From Lachnoanaerobaculum sanguinis (GTDB lineage Bacteria > Bacillota > Clostridia > Lachnospirales > Lachnospiraceae), in NCBI RefSeq assembly GCF_033242365.1, contig NZ_BTHK01000018.1, positions 1 through 61,752 of the forward strand: a stretch of 61,752 bases of DNA. The letters are read 5' to 3'. Numbering within the stretch: position 1 is the first letter of the stretch; each line of letters opens with the position of its first letter. The notes below the pieces were generated by a model that was not told the DNA's origin, made no database searches, and saw only the letters and a program-made list of their open reading frames with translations. This document shows, piece by piece, positions 42,760-52,605 of this stretch. The translations under genes and the position numbers were made by a program.

Positions 42760-43614
42760 CTATCCTTTTACTGCTCCACCTGATAGTGCTTCCAAAAAGA
42801 ACTTACTGAAAATACAATACAATACCACCGGTGGAAGAATAATTACTACCATTGCAGAAAACAAACCATTGTAGTTTGTATTAAATGATGTCGTAAAAGT
42901 AGAAAGTAATGCCGGAACAGTCAACTTTTCTCTTGTAATCAGTACAAGTGACGCCCAATAGTATTCGTTCCAGTTATTCAAAAATGCCAGTACTGCCGCT
43001 GTCATAATTCCCGGTCTTGCAATTGGAAAAATAACCATCAGCCATGTTTTAAAATACCCGCATCCGTCAATTCTGGCTGCTTCTTCCAACTCTCTCGGAA
43101 TATTATTGTAATAATTTTTAATGACAAAAAAACTTACCGCTATTCCACTGCATGAATAAATCAGAATCAATGCCGCCCTTGTATCATACAAGTGAAGATT
43201 ATTGATCAAATTGTATACAGGATATGTCAAGGCTGTTGCGGGAATAAACATTGTTGAGTACAGTAAAATATTTACCAATGCTTTGCCTCTGAATTCCATT
43301 CTTGCTACTACATATGCAGACATGGATATCATAACTACACTTATTAATACAGAAATTCCCGCTACAAATAAACTGTTACCAAAATATCTAAAAACATGAA
43401 GGTCTCGGAATGTAGAAATATAGCCGTCTATACAAATAGAATCCGGAAGTTGAAATCCCGGTCTTGCCATAGGATCCTTTTTCAAACTTGAAAGCACAAG
43501 CCAAATCAATGGAACTAATGATACTGTTAATGCCCATATAAGGCATAAATATGTAAAAATCTTTGTTCCAATCGGCATATCTTTAACTGTTTTTTCTTGT
43601 TTAAATTTTTTCAA
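42760..43614 (-). CDS. Sugar ABC transporter permease (MalG-type)
   Basis: 284 residues with six predicted membrane helices. The cytoplasmic coupling loop EEAARIDGCGYFKTWLMVIFP is the EAA motif that meets the ATPase. It pairs with the MalF-type permease at 43630-44565, 15 nt upstream, and with the binding protein at 44671-45981 (CUT1 family). No ATPase gene is present; CUT1 systems in Firmicutes commonly share an MsmK-type ATPase encoded elsewhere. Confidence 0.95.
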   Translation of the reverse strand: MKKFKQEKTVKDMPIGTKIFTYLCLIWALTVSLVPLIWLVLSSLKKDPMARPGFQLPDSICIDGYISTFRDLHVFRYFGNSLFVAGISVLISVVMISMSAYVVARMEFRGKALVNILLYSTMFIPATALTYPVYNLINNLHLYDTRAALILIYSCSGIAVSFFVIKNYYNNIPRELEEAARIDGCGYFKTWLMVIFPIARPGIMTAAVLAFLNNWNEYYWASLVLITREKLTVPALLSTFTTSFNTNYNGLFSAMVVIILPPVVLYCIFSKFFLEALSGGAVKG

Positions 43615-43629
43615 TGTCCTTACTCCTCT

Positions 43630-44565
43630 CTAATGTTTTTCTTTTTTAGGTGACAAACTGTATACAAAGCTAACTACAAGAATGATGACCATTCCTGCCA
43701 GTATCTGTATCATTGCAACTGCATTTGCTCTTCCAAACTGAGTTCTCGGACTCGTAATAGCAAGTTCACGTATCACATAGCTTATACTATAAGTTCCTGC
43801 CGCTCCCTTCGTTAAAAAATAAACTTCATTATAGAGAAGGAATCCTGATGTTGCTGCAAGGACTGATACTGTTTTTAGTGTTCCTTTAATCATTGGAATT
43901 GTAATATGCAGGTCCTGTTTTAAACCACTTGCTCCATCCAGCATGGCAGCTTCTCTTATCTCCTCCGGTACAGCCATAATATTACCAAGAATCATTAAAG
44001 TCGTAGTACCTGTAAAGAATATATAGGCACATGTCATAGCAACAAATGCAGGTCCTTTTAATAAGAGTATGCTGTCAGAAAAGTTTTTATTAAACAAACG
44101 AATTATAGGATTGATAATTCCATAAGACGGATTGTATAATTGTAAAAAAATCACACCCATAGCAGCTGTTGATATCATATTCGGAATAATATAAACAATC
44201 CTTACAAATTTTATTCCTTTTACATTTCTGGATAAGGCTAAAGCAATTAATGTCGCAATCGGAATTTGTACAACTGCACCTACTATCGCCCATTTTGTTG
44301 AGTTTTTAAGTGCCTCCCAGAAAAATGGGTACTTGTTAAAAATATAATCATAATTATTCCACAAATCATTCCATCCAAAAAATTCAGGACTTGTAATGTT
44401 GGTATAATCCCACTTACAAAATGATGTTACAAATACTGTAATAATCGGATATAAATAGAACACACAAAAAACAAAAAGTGTTGGTGCCAAAAACGCAATA
44501 ATAAACCCTGTTCTCCTTATACCTAATTTACTTTTTTTCTTTTTAGGTCTGTTTACCATCTCCAA
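43630..44565 (-). CDS. Sugar ABC transporter permease (MalF-type)
   Basis: About 311 residues, six membrane helices. EAAMLDGASGLKQDLHITIP is the EAA coupling motif. A short Lys-rich N-terminus (RPKKKKSKLG) precedes the first helix. The best start is TTG at 44565 because AGGAGG lies seven bases before it; ATG 44559 has only an adjacent GGAG. The long frame to 44610 has no binding site. The gene follows a terminator-like stem behind the binding-protein gene, which would make the binding protein more abundant than the permeases. Confidence 0.93.
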   Translation of the reverse strand: MEMVNRPKKKKSKLGIRRTGFIIAFLAPTLFVFCVFYLYPIITVFVTSFCKWDYTNITSPEFFGWNDLWNNYDYIFNKYPFFWEALKNSTKWAIVGAVVQIPIATLIALALSRNVKGIKFVRIVYIIPNMISTAAMGVIFLQLYNPSYGIINPIIRLFNKNFSDSILLLKGPAFVAMTCAYIFFTGTTTLMILGNIMAVPEEIREAAMLDGASGLKQDLHITIPMIKGTLKTVSVLAATSGFLLYNEVYFLTKGAAGTYSISYVIRELAITSPRTQFGRANAVAMIQILAGMVIILVVSFVYSLSPKKEKH

Positions 44566-44614
44566 TTTCCTACCTCCTATTATAAAAGCCCCACAATAAT
44601 GTTTTCTCATTAAT

Positions 44615-44648
44615 TAAAAACGGGAAGGGACTGCTCCCCTCCCTTTTT
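44615..44648 (-). terminator. Partial terminator between binding protein and permease genes
   Basis: GGGAGGGGA pairs imperfectly with TCCCTTCCC around GCAG, followed by five T on the minus strand. Such stems typically reduce read-through into the permease genes. Confidence 0.65.
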
Positions 44649-44670
44649 ATGTAGTCTTTTTTCAGATAAC

Positions 44671-45981
44671 TTAACCTATCAATGCAAGCAATTCTTTCTT
44701 AAGAGATTCGAATCTCGTATCCACATCAGTTCCTGATACTGCACATTCCATTAAAGCATTTATAATTGCCTTATCAACATCAGGTCCCCATGTATAATTC
44801 ATATCAATCACAACTGTATCTGCTGAATTAACCTCTGAGCATGCTTTTGCAAGTTTAATTGTTGCCGCATCACCACTCTTCTGGGCTAATGCATTAAGAT
44901 CTACAGTTGTATTACAAGGATTAGCCTGTACTTCTGTAAATATCTTTTCCTGTACCTCTTTGCTTGTCATATACTTGATAAATTCAAGAGCCAATTTTGT
45001 TTTTTCATCGCTCATCTTATTGGAAACAGCAAGTCCGCCACCTGCTGATGCAATAGCTATATTACCCGGGAACAATGAAGGTTCGATAGAATCAACAAGT
45101 GATGCGTCTATTCCACTTGCATTCCATACACCGTTAAACAAAACACCTACCTTGCCATTTGTGTTGAATTCAGCCATTAAATTTCCATTATCATCTGTTG
45201 TATGATCGGATCCGTTTGCCTGATCCAATTTTGCCGCTGTCTTAAATGCATTTGCAAACTCATCCGAGTTAATTATTTCTTCTGTAAGTTCAGATTCCAA
45301 CATCTTCTTTCCATTTTCTGTTGAAGCCATTATGCTGTTTACTATATAACTTGATCCCTGACCACCGATATAGCCATAGGTTCCATCATCCAAAGCTGAT
45401 ATTTTTGTCATTGCTTCTCCAAAAGAATTCCAATCTTTCAATGCATCTACAGATACCCCTGCCTTTTCAAAAATTGAGGAATTATACCAAAGCCCACGAC
45501 TCTCAATCTGATCATGTACTGCATATATATGTCCGTCCATATCATGCTGTGTATAATTAAGCCCCACAGCATCCTGAAGTTTATTTTCATCAATATACGG
45601 TTTCAAATCATATACGAGGTTCTGTGAAATTGCTGACTGAGGAACTCCGGCTCCACCAACATCAACCATGTCCGGAAAAGATCCACCTGCAACCTTTGCG
45701 CTAACAATATCATCTCTGTTTTCTACAGGAATAGGTTTAAATGTCACTGTTCCATCTGAATGTGCCTTTGCAAATTCGTCGTAAATATCACGCATTACCT
45801 GTGCTGCAGCCCATTCACTTTTATCCTGATAATATCCGTGATAAAACTCAAGTACATTTTCATCGCTTACTACTGCCTTTTTGTCTTCATCTGTTTTTAC
45901 CGAGTTACTGCCTCCACATCCGGCAAGAACAGATACGCCCATTGCGGCAACCAATAATACACTCACTAATTTTCTTTTCAT
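44671..45981 (-). CDS. Extracellular sugar-binding lipoprotein (1)
   Basis: 436 residues. A signal peptide with lipobox VLAGC puts the lipidated Cys near residue 22. The fold is that of CUT1 solute-binding proteins: VLEFYHGYYQDKSEW at the start, FPDMVDVGGAG, GKVGVLFNGVWNASG, and the closing helical segments. It captures an oligosaccharide outside the membrane for the MalF/MalG-type permeases downstream. It has its own upstream region behind a long terminator. A second, related binding protein (46158-47411) lies in the regulatory operon before it. Confidence 0.95.
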   Translation of the reverse strand: MKRKLVSVLLVAAMGVSVLAGCGGSNSVKTDEDKKAVVSDENVLEFYHGYYQDKSEWAAAQVMRDIYDEFAKAHSDGTVTFKPIPVENRDDIVSAKVAGGSFPDMVDVGGAGVPQSAISQNLVYDLKPYIDENKLQDAVGLNYTQHDMDGHIYAVHDQIESRGLWYNSSIFEKAGVSVDALKDWNSFGEAMTKISALDDGTYGYIGGQGSSYIVNSIMASTENGKKMLESELTEEIINSDEFANAFKTAAKLDQANGSDHTTDDNGNLMAEFNTNGKVGVLFNGVWNASGIDASLVDSIEPSLFPGNIAIASAGGGLAVSNKMSDEKTKLALEFIKYMTSKEVQEKIFTEVQANPCNTTVDLNALAQKSGDAATIKLAKACSEVNSADTVVIDMNYTWGPDVDKAIINALMECAVSGTDVDTRFESLKKELLALIG

Positions 45982-46103
45982 ACCATCCTCCTTATTTTGT
46001 ATTTAATGTTTTTCGGTATTTTATGCTTTTATTTTATTATCTTCTTTGTATATTTTAAATGAAGTAAATTTACTTAATCGTGTATTATCTTTACATATAA
46101 ACA

Positions 46104-46155
46104 AAAAGAACATGTAAAATATTTACTATGACAGCAATATTTTACATGTTCTTTT
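46104..46155 (-). terminator. Very long perfect terminator stem between the two binding-protein genes
   Basis: A 20-bp perfect stem (46104-46123 with 46136-46155), loop of 12 nt, with A/T runs at both ends. It separates the sensor-regulator-binding protein operon from the transport operon and sits three bases past the stop at 46158. Confidence 0.85.
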
Positions 46156-46157
46156 AA

Positions 46158-47411
46158 TCATCTGATTCTTTTATCTATATTATCCACCAACTCCTGCTTA
46201 TCCATCTCATTTGTCAACACTTTAAAAATATTATCTGTAAAGTATTCTTTTTGTGATGCCGACCAAACATTATCAGGTATCTCAATTTTTCTTTCTGCAT
46301 CCAGCACCAATGTTGATGCCTGATACATTCGTTTTTTTTCATTCTTATACTTTTCCAAAGAAATATTTGGATTCGCCGGAAATTGCTCTGTTCGTTCCAA
46401 TATTTGCGTCTGTACCTTTTTACTGAGAATATATTTCAAAAACCTTACAGAAGCATCCTCTCGCTCTTTACTGCCACTCTTTCCCAGCACATACCCCAAA
46501 CTTGCCGATTCACAGGACATCGATATCCCGTCGTTAGTGGGCAATAATGCATATTTTGCATGTATTTTTTCTGAAATCATAGGTGCTCCCCATACACCAT
46601 TCACATAAATAGCAATTCTACCTTCATTAAAAAGTCTTGTTTCATCTCTATAGCTATACGATGTATTTTCAAATTTTGAAAAATGATAAATACTTTCCAT
46701 CTTTTTTAAGGTGTCTACAAAATCCTCATCACTAATTTCACTTACGGAATCTTTCTCACTAAATAACATATGATCAATAAAGTATAGATAACCTTCTGCA
46801 GACGGCCTTAACGGCTTTACTTCAGTACTCTCTTCTTTCGACCATTCATTGATTCGATTGCACATATCAATAAATTCATTCCATGTCTCCGGTAGTTGCT
46901 TAATTCCGGCTTTTTCTAGAATTTCTTCATTATACCAATATCCACCGCTCAAAGAAAGTACATCAACTACCGTATAAAGATCACCTGCTCCCGTTGTCCA
47001 ATATTTTTTATTTGTTTCAGAAACATCTCTGTCAAATTCCGAATCTTCTTCTAAATATGGTTGAATATCCAATGCCATATTATTTTCGACCATAAAATTA
47101 TATATGCTGTTTTCTCCCATTCCGCTAAAGGCAATTATATCCGGAGTATCTCCCACCATAATCATATCCTCAACTTTGCGTAATGTTTCATTTCTTGTCG
47201 GCATAGAAATCAATCTAAGGTTAATATCCGGATTCTCATTTTGAAACTGTCCATATATTTGTCTCATTGCAACATGATCAGTTTCTGTTCCACCCCATGA
47301 ATGTATTACAGTGATTGTTACTTTTTTCTTCTCTTTTTCACAACTGCTTAACATGCAACAGATTAGCAGTATCCACATTAATAAAAGAAGCTTTTTTACC
47401 TTATTCTTCAT
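46158..47411 (-). CDS. Extracellular sugar-binding lipoprotein (2), co-transcribed with a two-component system
   Basis: 417 residues from ATG 47411 (AGGAAGGA upstream). The start overlaps the response-regulator gene by 11 nt. Signal peptide MKNKVKKLLLLMWILLICC leads to lipobox MLSSC. The mature protein has the solute-binding protein layout: VIHSWGGTETDHV, TPDIIAFSGMG, RIAIYNVNGVWGAP-like segment and LGYVLGKSG. It is only distantly similar to the binding protein at 44671. Because it is coupled to the YesM/YesN-type genes and not to permeases, it may present ligand to the sensor kinase rather than to the transporter. Confidence 0.92.
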   Translation of the reverse strand: MKNKVKKLLLLMWILLICCMLSSCEKEKKKVTITVIHSWGGTETDHVAMRQIYGQFQNENPDINLRLISMPTRNETLRKVEDMIMVGDTPDIIAFSGMGENSIYNFMVENNMALDIQPYLEEDSEFDRDVSETNKKYWTTGAGDLYTVVDVLSLSGGYWYNEEILEKAGIKQLPETWNEFIDMCNRINEWSKEESTEVKPLRPSAEGYLYFIDHMLFSEKDSVSEISDEDFVDTLKKMESIYHFSKFENTSYSYRDETRLFNEGRIAIYVNGVWGAPMISEKIHAKYALLPTNDGISMSCESASLGYVLGKSGSKEREDASVRFLKYILSKKVQTQILERTEQFPANPNISLEKYKNEKKRMYQASTLVLDAERKIEIPDNVWSASQKEYFTDNIFKVLTNEMDKQELVDNIDKRIR

Positions 47412-48147
47412 TTCCTTCCTGCCTTCTGTATTCTTTTGGTGACAGACCTGTAATTTTTTTAAACATCTTTGAAAAATAGCTGGCATCTTCTACACCCACC
47501 AATTCTGAGATTTCATAAGTTCTCTTATCTGTATTTATCAAATAATCTTTTGCCGCTTCTATACGTAGATTAAGAATTGTATCAAATAAGTTTTTTCCCT
47601 TCTTCAACTTATATACTCTACTCAAGTAACTGCTGTTAATATGTAAGTCCTCTGCAATATCATCCAGTAATAATTTTTTTTTATAATTCTGTTCTATATA
47701 ATGATCTATCTGTTGTATTAATGATAGCTGCTCCAATAGGTCTTTTTCATTTTTTTCTATCTCTCTTTTCAACTGATTTAGATTTCCTATAGCCTTTTCA
47801 ATTGCATCCGGAAGTTCATCCATGATGGAAACCTTTAAAACATAATCACATATACTATATTTAATTGCAGTTTTTGCATATGAAAAATCCGAATATGCAG
47901 TCAGTATAATAACTTGAGTTTCCGGATATGTTTCATATAAATATTTACATACATCCATACCATTTACTTCCGGCATTTGAATATCGGTAATTACAATATC
48001 CGGTTCTTCCTCTTCTATTTTATTTATTAACTCTTGCCCGTCATCAACAACATCTATCAGAACACAATCCATTTTTTCCCAATTTATTAATTTTTTCAGC
48101 GCTTCTCTAATGTATGCTTCATCATCTGCCGCTACTACTTTCCACAT
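47401..48147 (-). CDS. YesN-type response regulator (AraC output)
   Basis: 248 residues. Receiver domain with phospho-acceptor Asp55 in DIVITDIQMP, acidic pair DDE at 8-10 and Lys near 103. The C-terminus is an AraC double helix-turn-helix (IAEDLHINSSYLSRVYKLKK and VGVEDASYFSKMFKKITGLSP). On phosphorylation it would activate the transport and fucosidase operon. It overlaps the sensor kinase gene by 26 nt at its start and the binding protein gene by 11 nt at its end, so the three are translationally linked. Confidence 0.96.
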   Translation of the reverse strand: MWKVVAADDEAYIREALKKLINWEKMDCVLIDVVDDGQELINKIEEEEPDIVITDIQMPEVNGMDVCKYLYETYPETQVIILTAYSDFSYAKTAIKYSICDYVLKVSIMDELPDAIEKAIGNLNQLKREIEKNEKDLLEQLSLIQQIDHYIEQNYKKKLLLDDIAEDLHINSSYLSRVYKLKKGKNLFDTILNLRIEAAKDYLINTDKRTYEISELVGVEDASYFSKMFKKITGLSPKEYRRQEGNEE

Positions 48148-49924
48148 AATTTATGCCTCTTTCTACCGGAATTATAATTTCAATCTTAGTTCCCTTGCCT
48201 TTTTCACTCCATATTTTGAATTCATAATTATCCCCATACAATATCTGAAGCATTCTCTTTGCGTTCTCAAATCCCGTATGTGTATGCTCCACTTTATATG
48301 GCTCATCCTGAGTATTTACTCCAATTTCCTTTTCTCCCATACCCACTCCATTATCTTCTACACAAATATGAAGCATTGAACTTCTATTTTCTTTTTCTGT
48401 AAATTCTTCATATAGTCTAACAACAATACTGCCTTTTTCTTTTTGTGGCTCTAAGCCATGAGATACCGCATTCTCAACCAGTGGTTCTATCAACAATCTT
48501 GGAATCATATCTTCATATATTCTGTCATCTTCCACATAAATATCATAAGACAACTTTTCCTGATACCTTTCTTTCTGTAAAAGAAGATAAAATTTAACAA
48601 TATCTAATTCCTCTTTTACTTTGATCTTTATTTCTTTTTCACGAAAGATCTTCCCTTGCATTAGCTTTGAAAAGGCATTCAAGCTTTGATACAGTTCCTC
48701 GTTTCCAGCCATCTTTGCCTTAAGACTAAGCATTGCCAATATGTTAAATTGAAAATGCGGATTTATCTGTGATTGAAGATATTTCACTTTGGATTGGGTT
48801 GCTATTAATTGCTTTTCATATACTTCTGTAATCAAATATTCTATCCTGTCTGCCATCTCATTAAACACAGTTCCTATATCATGAAATTCCTGAATGGATG
48901 AATCCTCTATTCTTGCATTAAGTTCCTGCTTACCAAATGCCTGTATACTTGAAATCATTTTTGTGACAGGCTTCGTAAATCGATAACTGACTCCATATGC
49001 CACAATAAATGTAAGTGCCAGAACTATTCCCAATCCGATCAAAAAAATAATCAATGTGGGACGAAGTATTGAAAAAATATTACTTTGATCTACCGTTGTA
49101 ATTAATCTAATGTCAAAACCGCAGACATCTGCATATCCTATAACTTTCTCTCCCCCAATATTTCGCCTTCCCGACCAAACTGCTTCTGTTTTACTTAGTT
49201 TATACATTCTTTCTGCTTTTTCCTCCGGAAAAAGCAGAAAATCATTACCTGATAAAAGCATCCATGAACCGGCTTTATAATTATTTACATTTTCAAATAC
49301 AGCATCTATTGCTTCCAAACTAATTTGAGCTATACCGATTCCTTTTTCTTCCATTTCGTCATCATAAATTCTAAAAAGTACATTCAGATTCTCTTTATCT
49401 GTTACCGAAGCATATCTATTACCATCTGCTTTAAACCATCTTTGCATACTTCGGTATTTGTTTTCTTCTTCCATTTCAAAAGCCAGTGTTGTGGCATAAT
49501 AATGCTCATTAATACATTGATCATTATTATTAAACAAATATAAACTTGTAACAAAAGGAAGTTGTTGATTTACTCTATTTCTATCTGCAAATAACTCCAT
49601 ACTGTACGAAAGTTGTTCTTCTACCACTTTTCTATCAAATCCATTATTTTCAAAGAAATCATCCAGTAATATGTTATGTCGAATAGATATTGCTCCATCT
49701 GCTATAAACTGCATGTGAGACTGATACTGTTGAGTTGTACTTTTTAAAACGTACTCTATGTCTTCTTGCGTTTTTTGAAAAAAGAATGAAAAGAACACAT
49801 AAAGAATAGCAAGTACAGCTGATAACAGAGTACATGCGGATGTTCGTAACATGAGACTTGTCATTTCTTTTCTAAGAGTATACTTCTTTTTTACTTTTAC
49901 TTTCCGCCACATAAACTTCACCAT
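48122..49924 (-). CDS. YesM-type sensor histidine kinase
   Basis: 600 residues. Two membrane helices (about 28-50 and 290-310) flank an extracellular sensor domain; a HAMP region follows, then the His_kinase domain with LQSQINPHFQFNIL (phospho-His) and a HATPase domain (EPLVENAVSHGL, VEDNGVGMGEKEIG). Its partner is the overlapping AraC-type regulator. Such pairs respond to extracellular carbohydrates. Three ATG codons lie close together at the start (49924, 49912 and later); the first is used, but the second is as likely. Confidence 0.95.
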   Translation of the reverse strand: MVKFMWRKVKVKKKYTLRKEMTSLMLRTSACTLLSAVLAILYVFFSFFFQKTQEDIEYVLKSTTQQYQSHMQFIADGAISIRHNILLDDFFENNGFDRKVVEEQLSYSMELFADRNRVNQQLPFVTSLYLFNNNDQCINEHYYATTLAFEMEEENKYRSMQRWFKADGNRYASVTDKENLNVLFRIYDDEMEEKGIGIAQISLEAIDAVFENVNNYKAGSWMLLSGNDFLLFPEEKAERMYKLSKTEAVWSGRRNIGGEKVIGYADVCGFDIRLITTVDQSNIFSILRPTLIIFLIGLGIVLALTFIVAYGVSYRFTKPVTKMISSIQAFGKQELNARIEDSSIQEFHDIGTVFNEMADRIEYLITEVYEKQLIATQSKVKYLQSQINPHFQFNILAMLSLKAKMAGNEELYQSLNAFSKLMQGKIFREKEIKIKVKEELDIVKFYLLLQKERYQEKLSYDIYVEDDRIYEDMIPRLLIEPLVENAVSHGLEPQKEKGSIVVRLYEEFTEKENRSSMLHICVEDNGVGMGEKEIGVNTQDEPYKVEHTHTGFENAKRMLQILYGDNYEFKIWSEKGKGTKIEIIIPVERGINYVESSSGR

Positions 49925-50104
49925 ACTATCCCAAAAAGTTATTTTTTCTACTTTTAGTATTTTTAGTTTAACACACGCATACTGCTCAGTCGAGATTTTT
50001 TATCAAATGACGTTATCTCTTAATTTTAGAATGATAGAAACCATATCCCATTTCTACCGATAATATATACGACTTGACTAAAGATATAATTATAAAATCA
50101 CACT
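49925..50104. other. Intergenic region, no gene seen
   Basis: AT-rich spacer between the sensor kinase start and the lysS terminator. It should hold the promoter of the sensor operon. I see no clear consensus boxes, repeats or hairpins beyond that. Confidence 0.4.
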
Positions 50105-50132
50105 AAAAAAGGATGGAAGTATCCTCCCATCC
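50105..50132 (-). terminator. Terminator of the greA-lysS operon
   Basis: GGATGG (50111-50116) pairs with CCATCC (50127-50132), followed by six T on the minus strand. Confidence 0.8.
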
Positions 50133-50172
50133 GCTTCATTTATACATTTTTATTTAATCATATTTTCTTTAA

Positions 50173-52113
50173 TTAGTACAGCTTAGCTCCTGCCGGTATA
50201 TGATTGTCTACCATTATAAGGTGAAGCTCTTCACCTTCGCCCTCTTTGAGCTCATTTACAGCGCTCAAGAGCATACCGCATGATTCAATTCCCATCATTG
50301 CTCTTGGAGGAAGGTTTGTTATAGCTATCAGTGTCTTTCCGACAAGCTCCTCAGGCTCATAGAACTCATGAATGCCTGAAAGAATTGTTCTGTCCTTTCC
50401 TGTTCCGTCATCAAGAGTAAACTGTAAAAGTTTCTTACTCTTTGGAACTGCAACACAGTTCTTTACCTTTACCGCTCTGAAGTCTGATTTTGAGAATGTC
50501 TCAAAGTCTACACTCTCTTCAAAGAGTGGCTCTATCTTTACATTTGAGAAATCTATCTTCCCATTTGGTGTAAAGAAACCTGTATTTGAATCTGAAGTCT
50601 CTTCATTCCCTGCATTAGTCGGCTTATCCAGGCTCTTCATTGTGGGGAAGAGCAATACATCTCTTATTGCCGGTGAGTTTGTAAGCAACATAACAAGTCT
50701 GTCGATACCGTATCCTATACCTCCTGTAGGTGGCATACCTATCTCAAGAGCATTTAAGAAGTCTTCATCTGTATGATTTGCTTCCTCGTCTCCTGCTGCA
50801 AATGCTTCTTCCTGTGCCTGAAATCTCTCTCTTTGGTCGATAGGATCGTTAAGCTCAGAGTACGCATTTGCCATCTCTCTACCGTAGATAAAGAGCTCAA
50901 ATCTTTCTACATATCTTGGATCGCTTGGCTTTTTCTTTGTAAGTGGTGAAACCTCTATAGGATGATCCATTACAAATGTAGGCTGTATAAGTTTCTCCTC
51001 TACAAACTCCTCAAAGAAGAGATTGATGATATCGCCTCTTGAGTGACGCTCTTCAAACTCAATACCTTTTTCCTTTGCAAGTGCCTTTGCTTCCTCTGTT
51101 GTCTCTATCTGTTCAAAGTCAATTCCTGAGTATTTCTTTATAGCCTCAACCATTGTAATTCTCTCAAAAGGCTTTCCAAGATCTATCATTGCCTCGGCAT
51201 AAGGTATTGTAGTAGTACCGCAAACTTTCTCTGCCAAGTATCTGAACATATTTTCAGTAAGATCCATCATACCGTGATAATCTGTATATGCCTGGTAAAG
51301 CTCCATAAGTGTAAACTCAGGGTTATGTCTTGTATCAACACCCTCATTTCTAAACACTCTACCTATTTCATATACTCTCTCAAGTCCACCTACAATAAGT
51401 CTCTTAAGGTAAAGCTCAAGTGAAATACGAAGTTTTACATCTTCATTTAAAGCATTGAAATGTGTATTGAAAGGTCTTGCGGCCGCACCGCCTGCATTGC
51501 TTACAAGCATAGGGGTCTCAACTTCCATGAATCCCTGACCGTCAAGGAACTTTCTGATCTCTGTTATTATTTTTGATCTCTTTATAAATGTGTCTTTAAC
51601 ATCCTCATTCATTATAAGATCCACATATCTTTGACGATATCTTGTATCTGTATCTGTAAGTCCATGGAATTTCTCAGGAAGCGGCTTTAAGCTCTTTGAA
51701 AGCAACTCTACCTTTGTAGCGTGCAAGCTTATCTCACCTGTCTGTGTCTTGAAAACTTCACCTGTAACACCTACGATATCACCGATATCAAGCTTCTTGA
51801 ATGCCTTGTATTCGTCCTCTCCTACAGAATCTCTTGCTACATATGCCTGTATTCTTCCCTTTAAATCCTGTACATGACAAAATGACGCCTTACCCATGAC
51901 ACGCTTTGACATAAGTCTACCTGCAATCTTGACACTTTTTCCGTCTAATTCCTCGAAGTTGTCCTTTATATCTGCACTATGCTTTTCTACATCATACTTT
52001 GTGATAAAGAAAGGGTCGTTGTTTGCCGCCTGTAACTCTGCAAGTTTGTCTCTTCTTGCCTTTAAAATATGATTCAGGTCCTCTGTTGTCATTGGTTCAT
52101 TGCTATTTGCCAT
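50173..52113 (-). CDS. lysS: Lysyl-tRNA synthetase (class II) with C-terminal EMAPII/Trbp111-like domain
   Basis: 646 residues, about 150 more than typical bacterial LysS (around 490-505). Residues 1-490 are a normal class II LysRS: OB anticodon domain (VKIAGRLMSKRVMGKASF), motif 2 (RVFRNEGVDTRHNPEFT) and motif 3 (GIGYGIDRLVML). After an acidic linker a second OB fold follows (about 535-646), with DFRAVKVKNCVAVPKSKKLL and NLPPRAMMGIESCGMLLSA, the pattern of the tRNA-binding domain of MetRS C-termini and EMAPII. The fusion should strengthen tRNA binding. It is translated nine nt after greA and ends in a terminator. Confidence 0.96.
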   Translation of the reverse strand: MANSNEPMTTEDLNHILKARRDKLAELQAANNDPFFITKYDVEKHSADIKDNFEELDGKSVKIAGRLMSKRVMGKASFCHVQDLKGRIQAYVARDSVGEDEYKAFKKLDIGDIVGVTGEVFKTQTGEISLHATKVELLSKSLKPLPEKFHGLTDTDTRYRQRYVDLIMNEDVKDTFIKRSKIITEIRKFLDGQGFMEVETPMLVSNAGGAAARPFNTHFNALNEDVKLRISLELYLKRLIVGGLERVYEIGRVFRNEGVDTRHNPEFTLMELYQAYTDYHGMMDLTENMFRYLAEKVCGTTTIPYAEAMIDLGKPFERITMVEAIKKYSGIDFEQIETTEEAKALAKEKGIEFEERHSRGDIINLFFEEFVEEKLIQPTFVMDHPIEVSPLTKKKPSDPRYVERFELFIYGREMANAYSELNDPIDQRERFQAQEEAFAAGDEEANHTDEDFLNALEIGMPPTGGIGYGIDRLVMLLTNSPAIRDVLLFPTMKSLDKPTNAGNEETSDSNTGFFTPNGKIDFSNVKIEPLFEESVDFETFSKSDFRAVKVKNCVAVPKSKKLLQFTLDDGTGKDRTILSGIHEFYEPEELVGKTLIAITNLPPRAMMGIESCGMLLSAVNELKEGEGEELHLIMVDNHIPAGAKLY

Positions 52114-52122
52114 ATTTCCTCC

Positions 52123-52605
52123 TTAAGATACTCTTTGTATTCCTAATACCATATATTCCGAAACACCTGCCTGTGTTTCTACAACTGCTGTTTCTCCGAT
52201 TTTTTTACCAAGCAATGCCTTACCGAGTGGTGATTCGTTGCTTATCTTACCTGCAAGTGAGTCTGCTTCTGTAGAACCTACAATCTTAAAATCAAGCTCA
52301 TCGTCAAATTCTTTATCAAGAATCTTAACTTTGCATCCGATACCTATTGTATCCAGATCAACTTCATCTTCCACAACAACTTCCGCATTCTTTAAAAGAT
52401 TCTCAAGTTGCTCTATTCTTGCTTCTATATCTCTTTGCTCATCCTTAGCGGCATCATATTCTGCATTCTCTGAAAGATCGCCCTGCTCTCTTGCCTCTTT
52501 TATCTTTTCAGCAATTTCTTTTCTCTTATTTACCTTTAAATCCTGTAACTCTTCCTCTAAGTTCTTAAGTCCCTCATAAGTTAATATATGCTTTTTTTCT
52601 GCCAT
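52123..52605 (-). CDS. greA: Transcription elongation factor GreA
   Basis: 160 residues, the usual length. The N-terminal coiled coil includes LTYEGLKNLEEELQDLK and the tip residues DLSENAEYDAAKDEQ that reach the polymerase active site; the C-terminal FKBP-like domain has ISNESPLGKALLGKKIGE. It rescues stalled RNA polymerase by stimulating transcript cleavage. It is first in the greA-lysS operon, behind a consensus promoter (52771-52799) and a 165-nt leader. GGAGGAAAT precedes the ATG. Confidence 0.97.
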   Translation of the reverse strand: MAEKKHILTYEGLKNLEEELQDLKVNKRKEIAEKIKEAREQGDLSENAEYDAAKDEQRDIEARIEQLENLLKNAEVVVEDEVDLDTIGIGCKVKILDKEFDDELDFKIVGSTEADSLAGKISNESPLGKALLGKKIGETAVVETQAGVSEYMVLGIQRVS

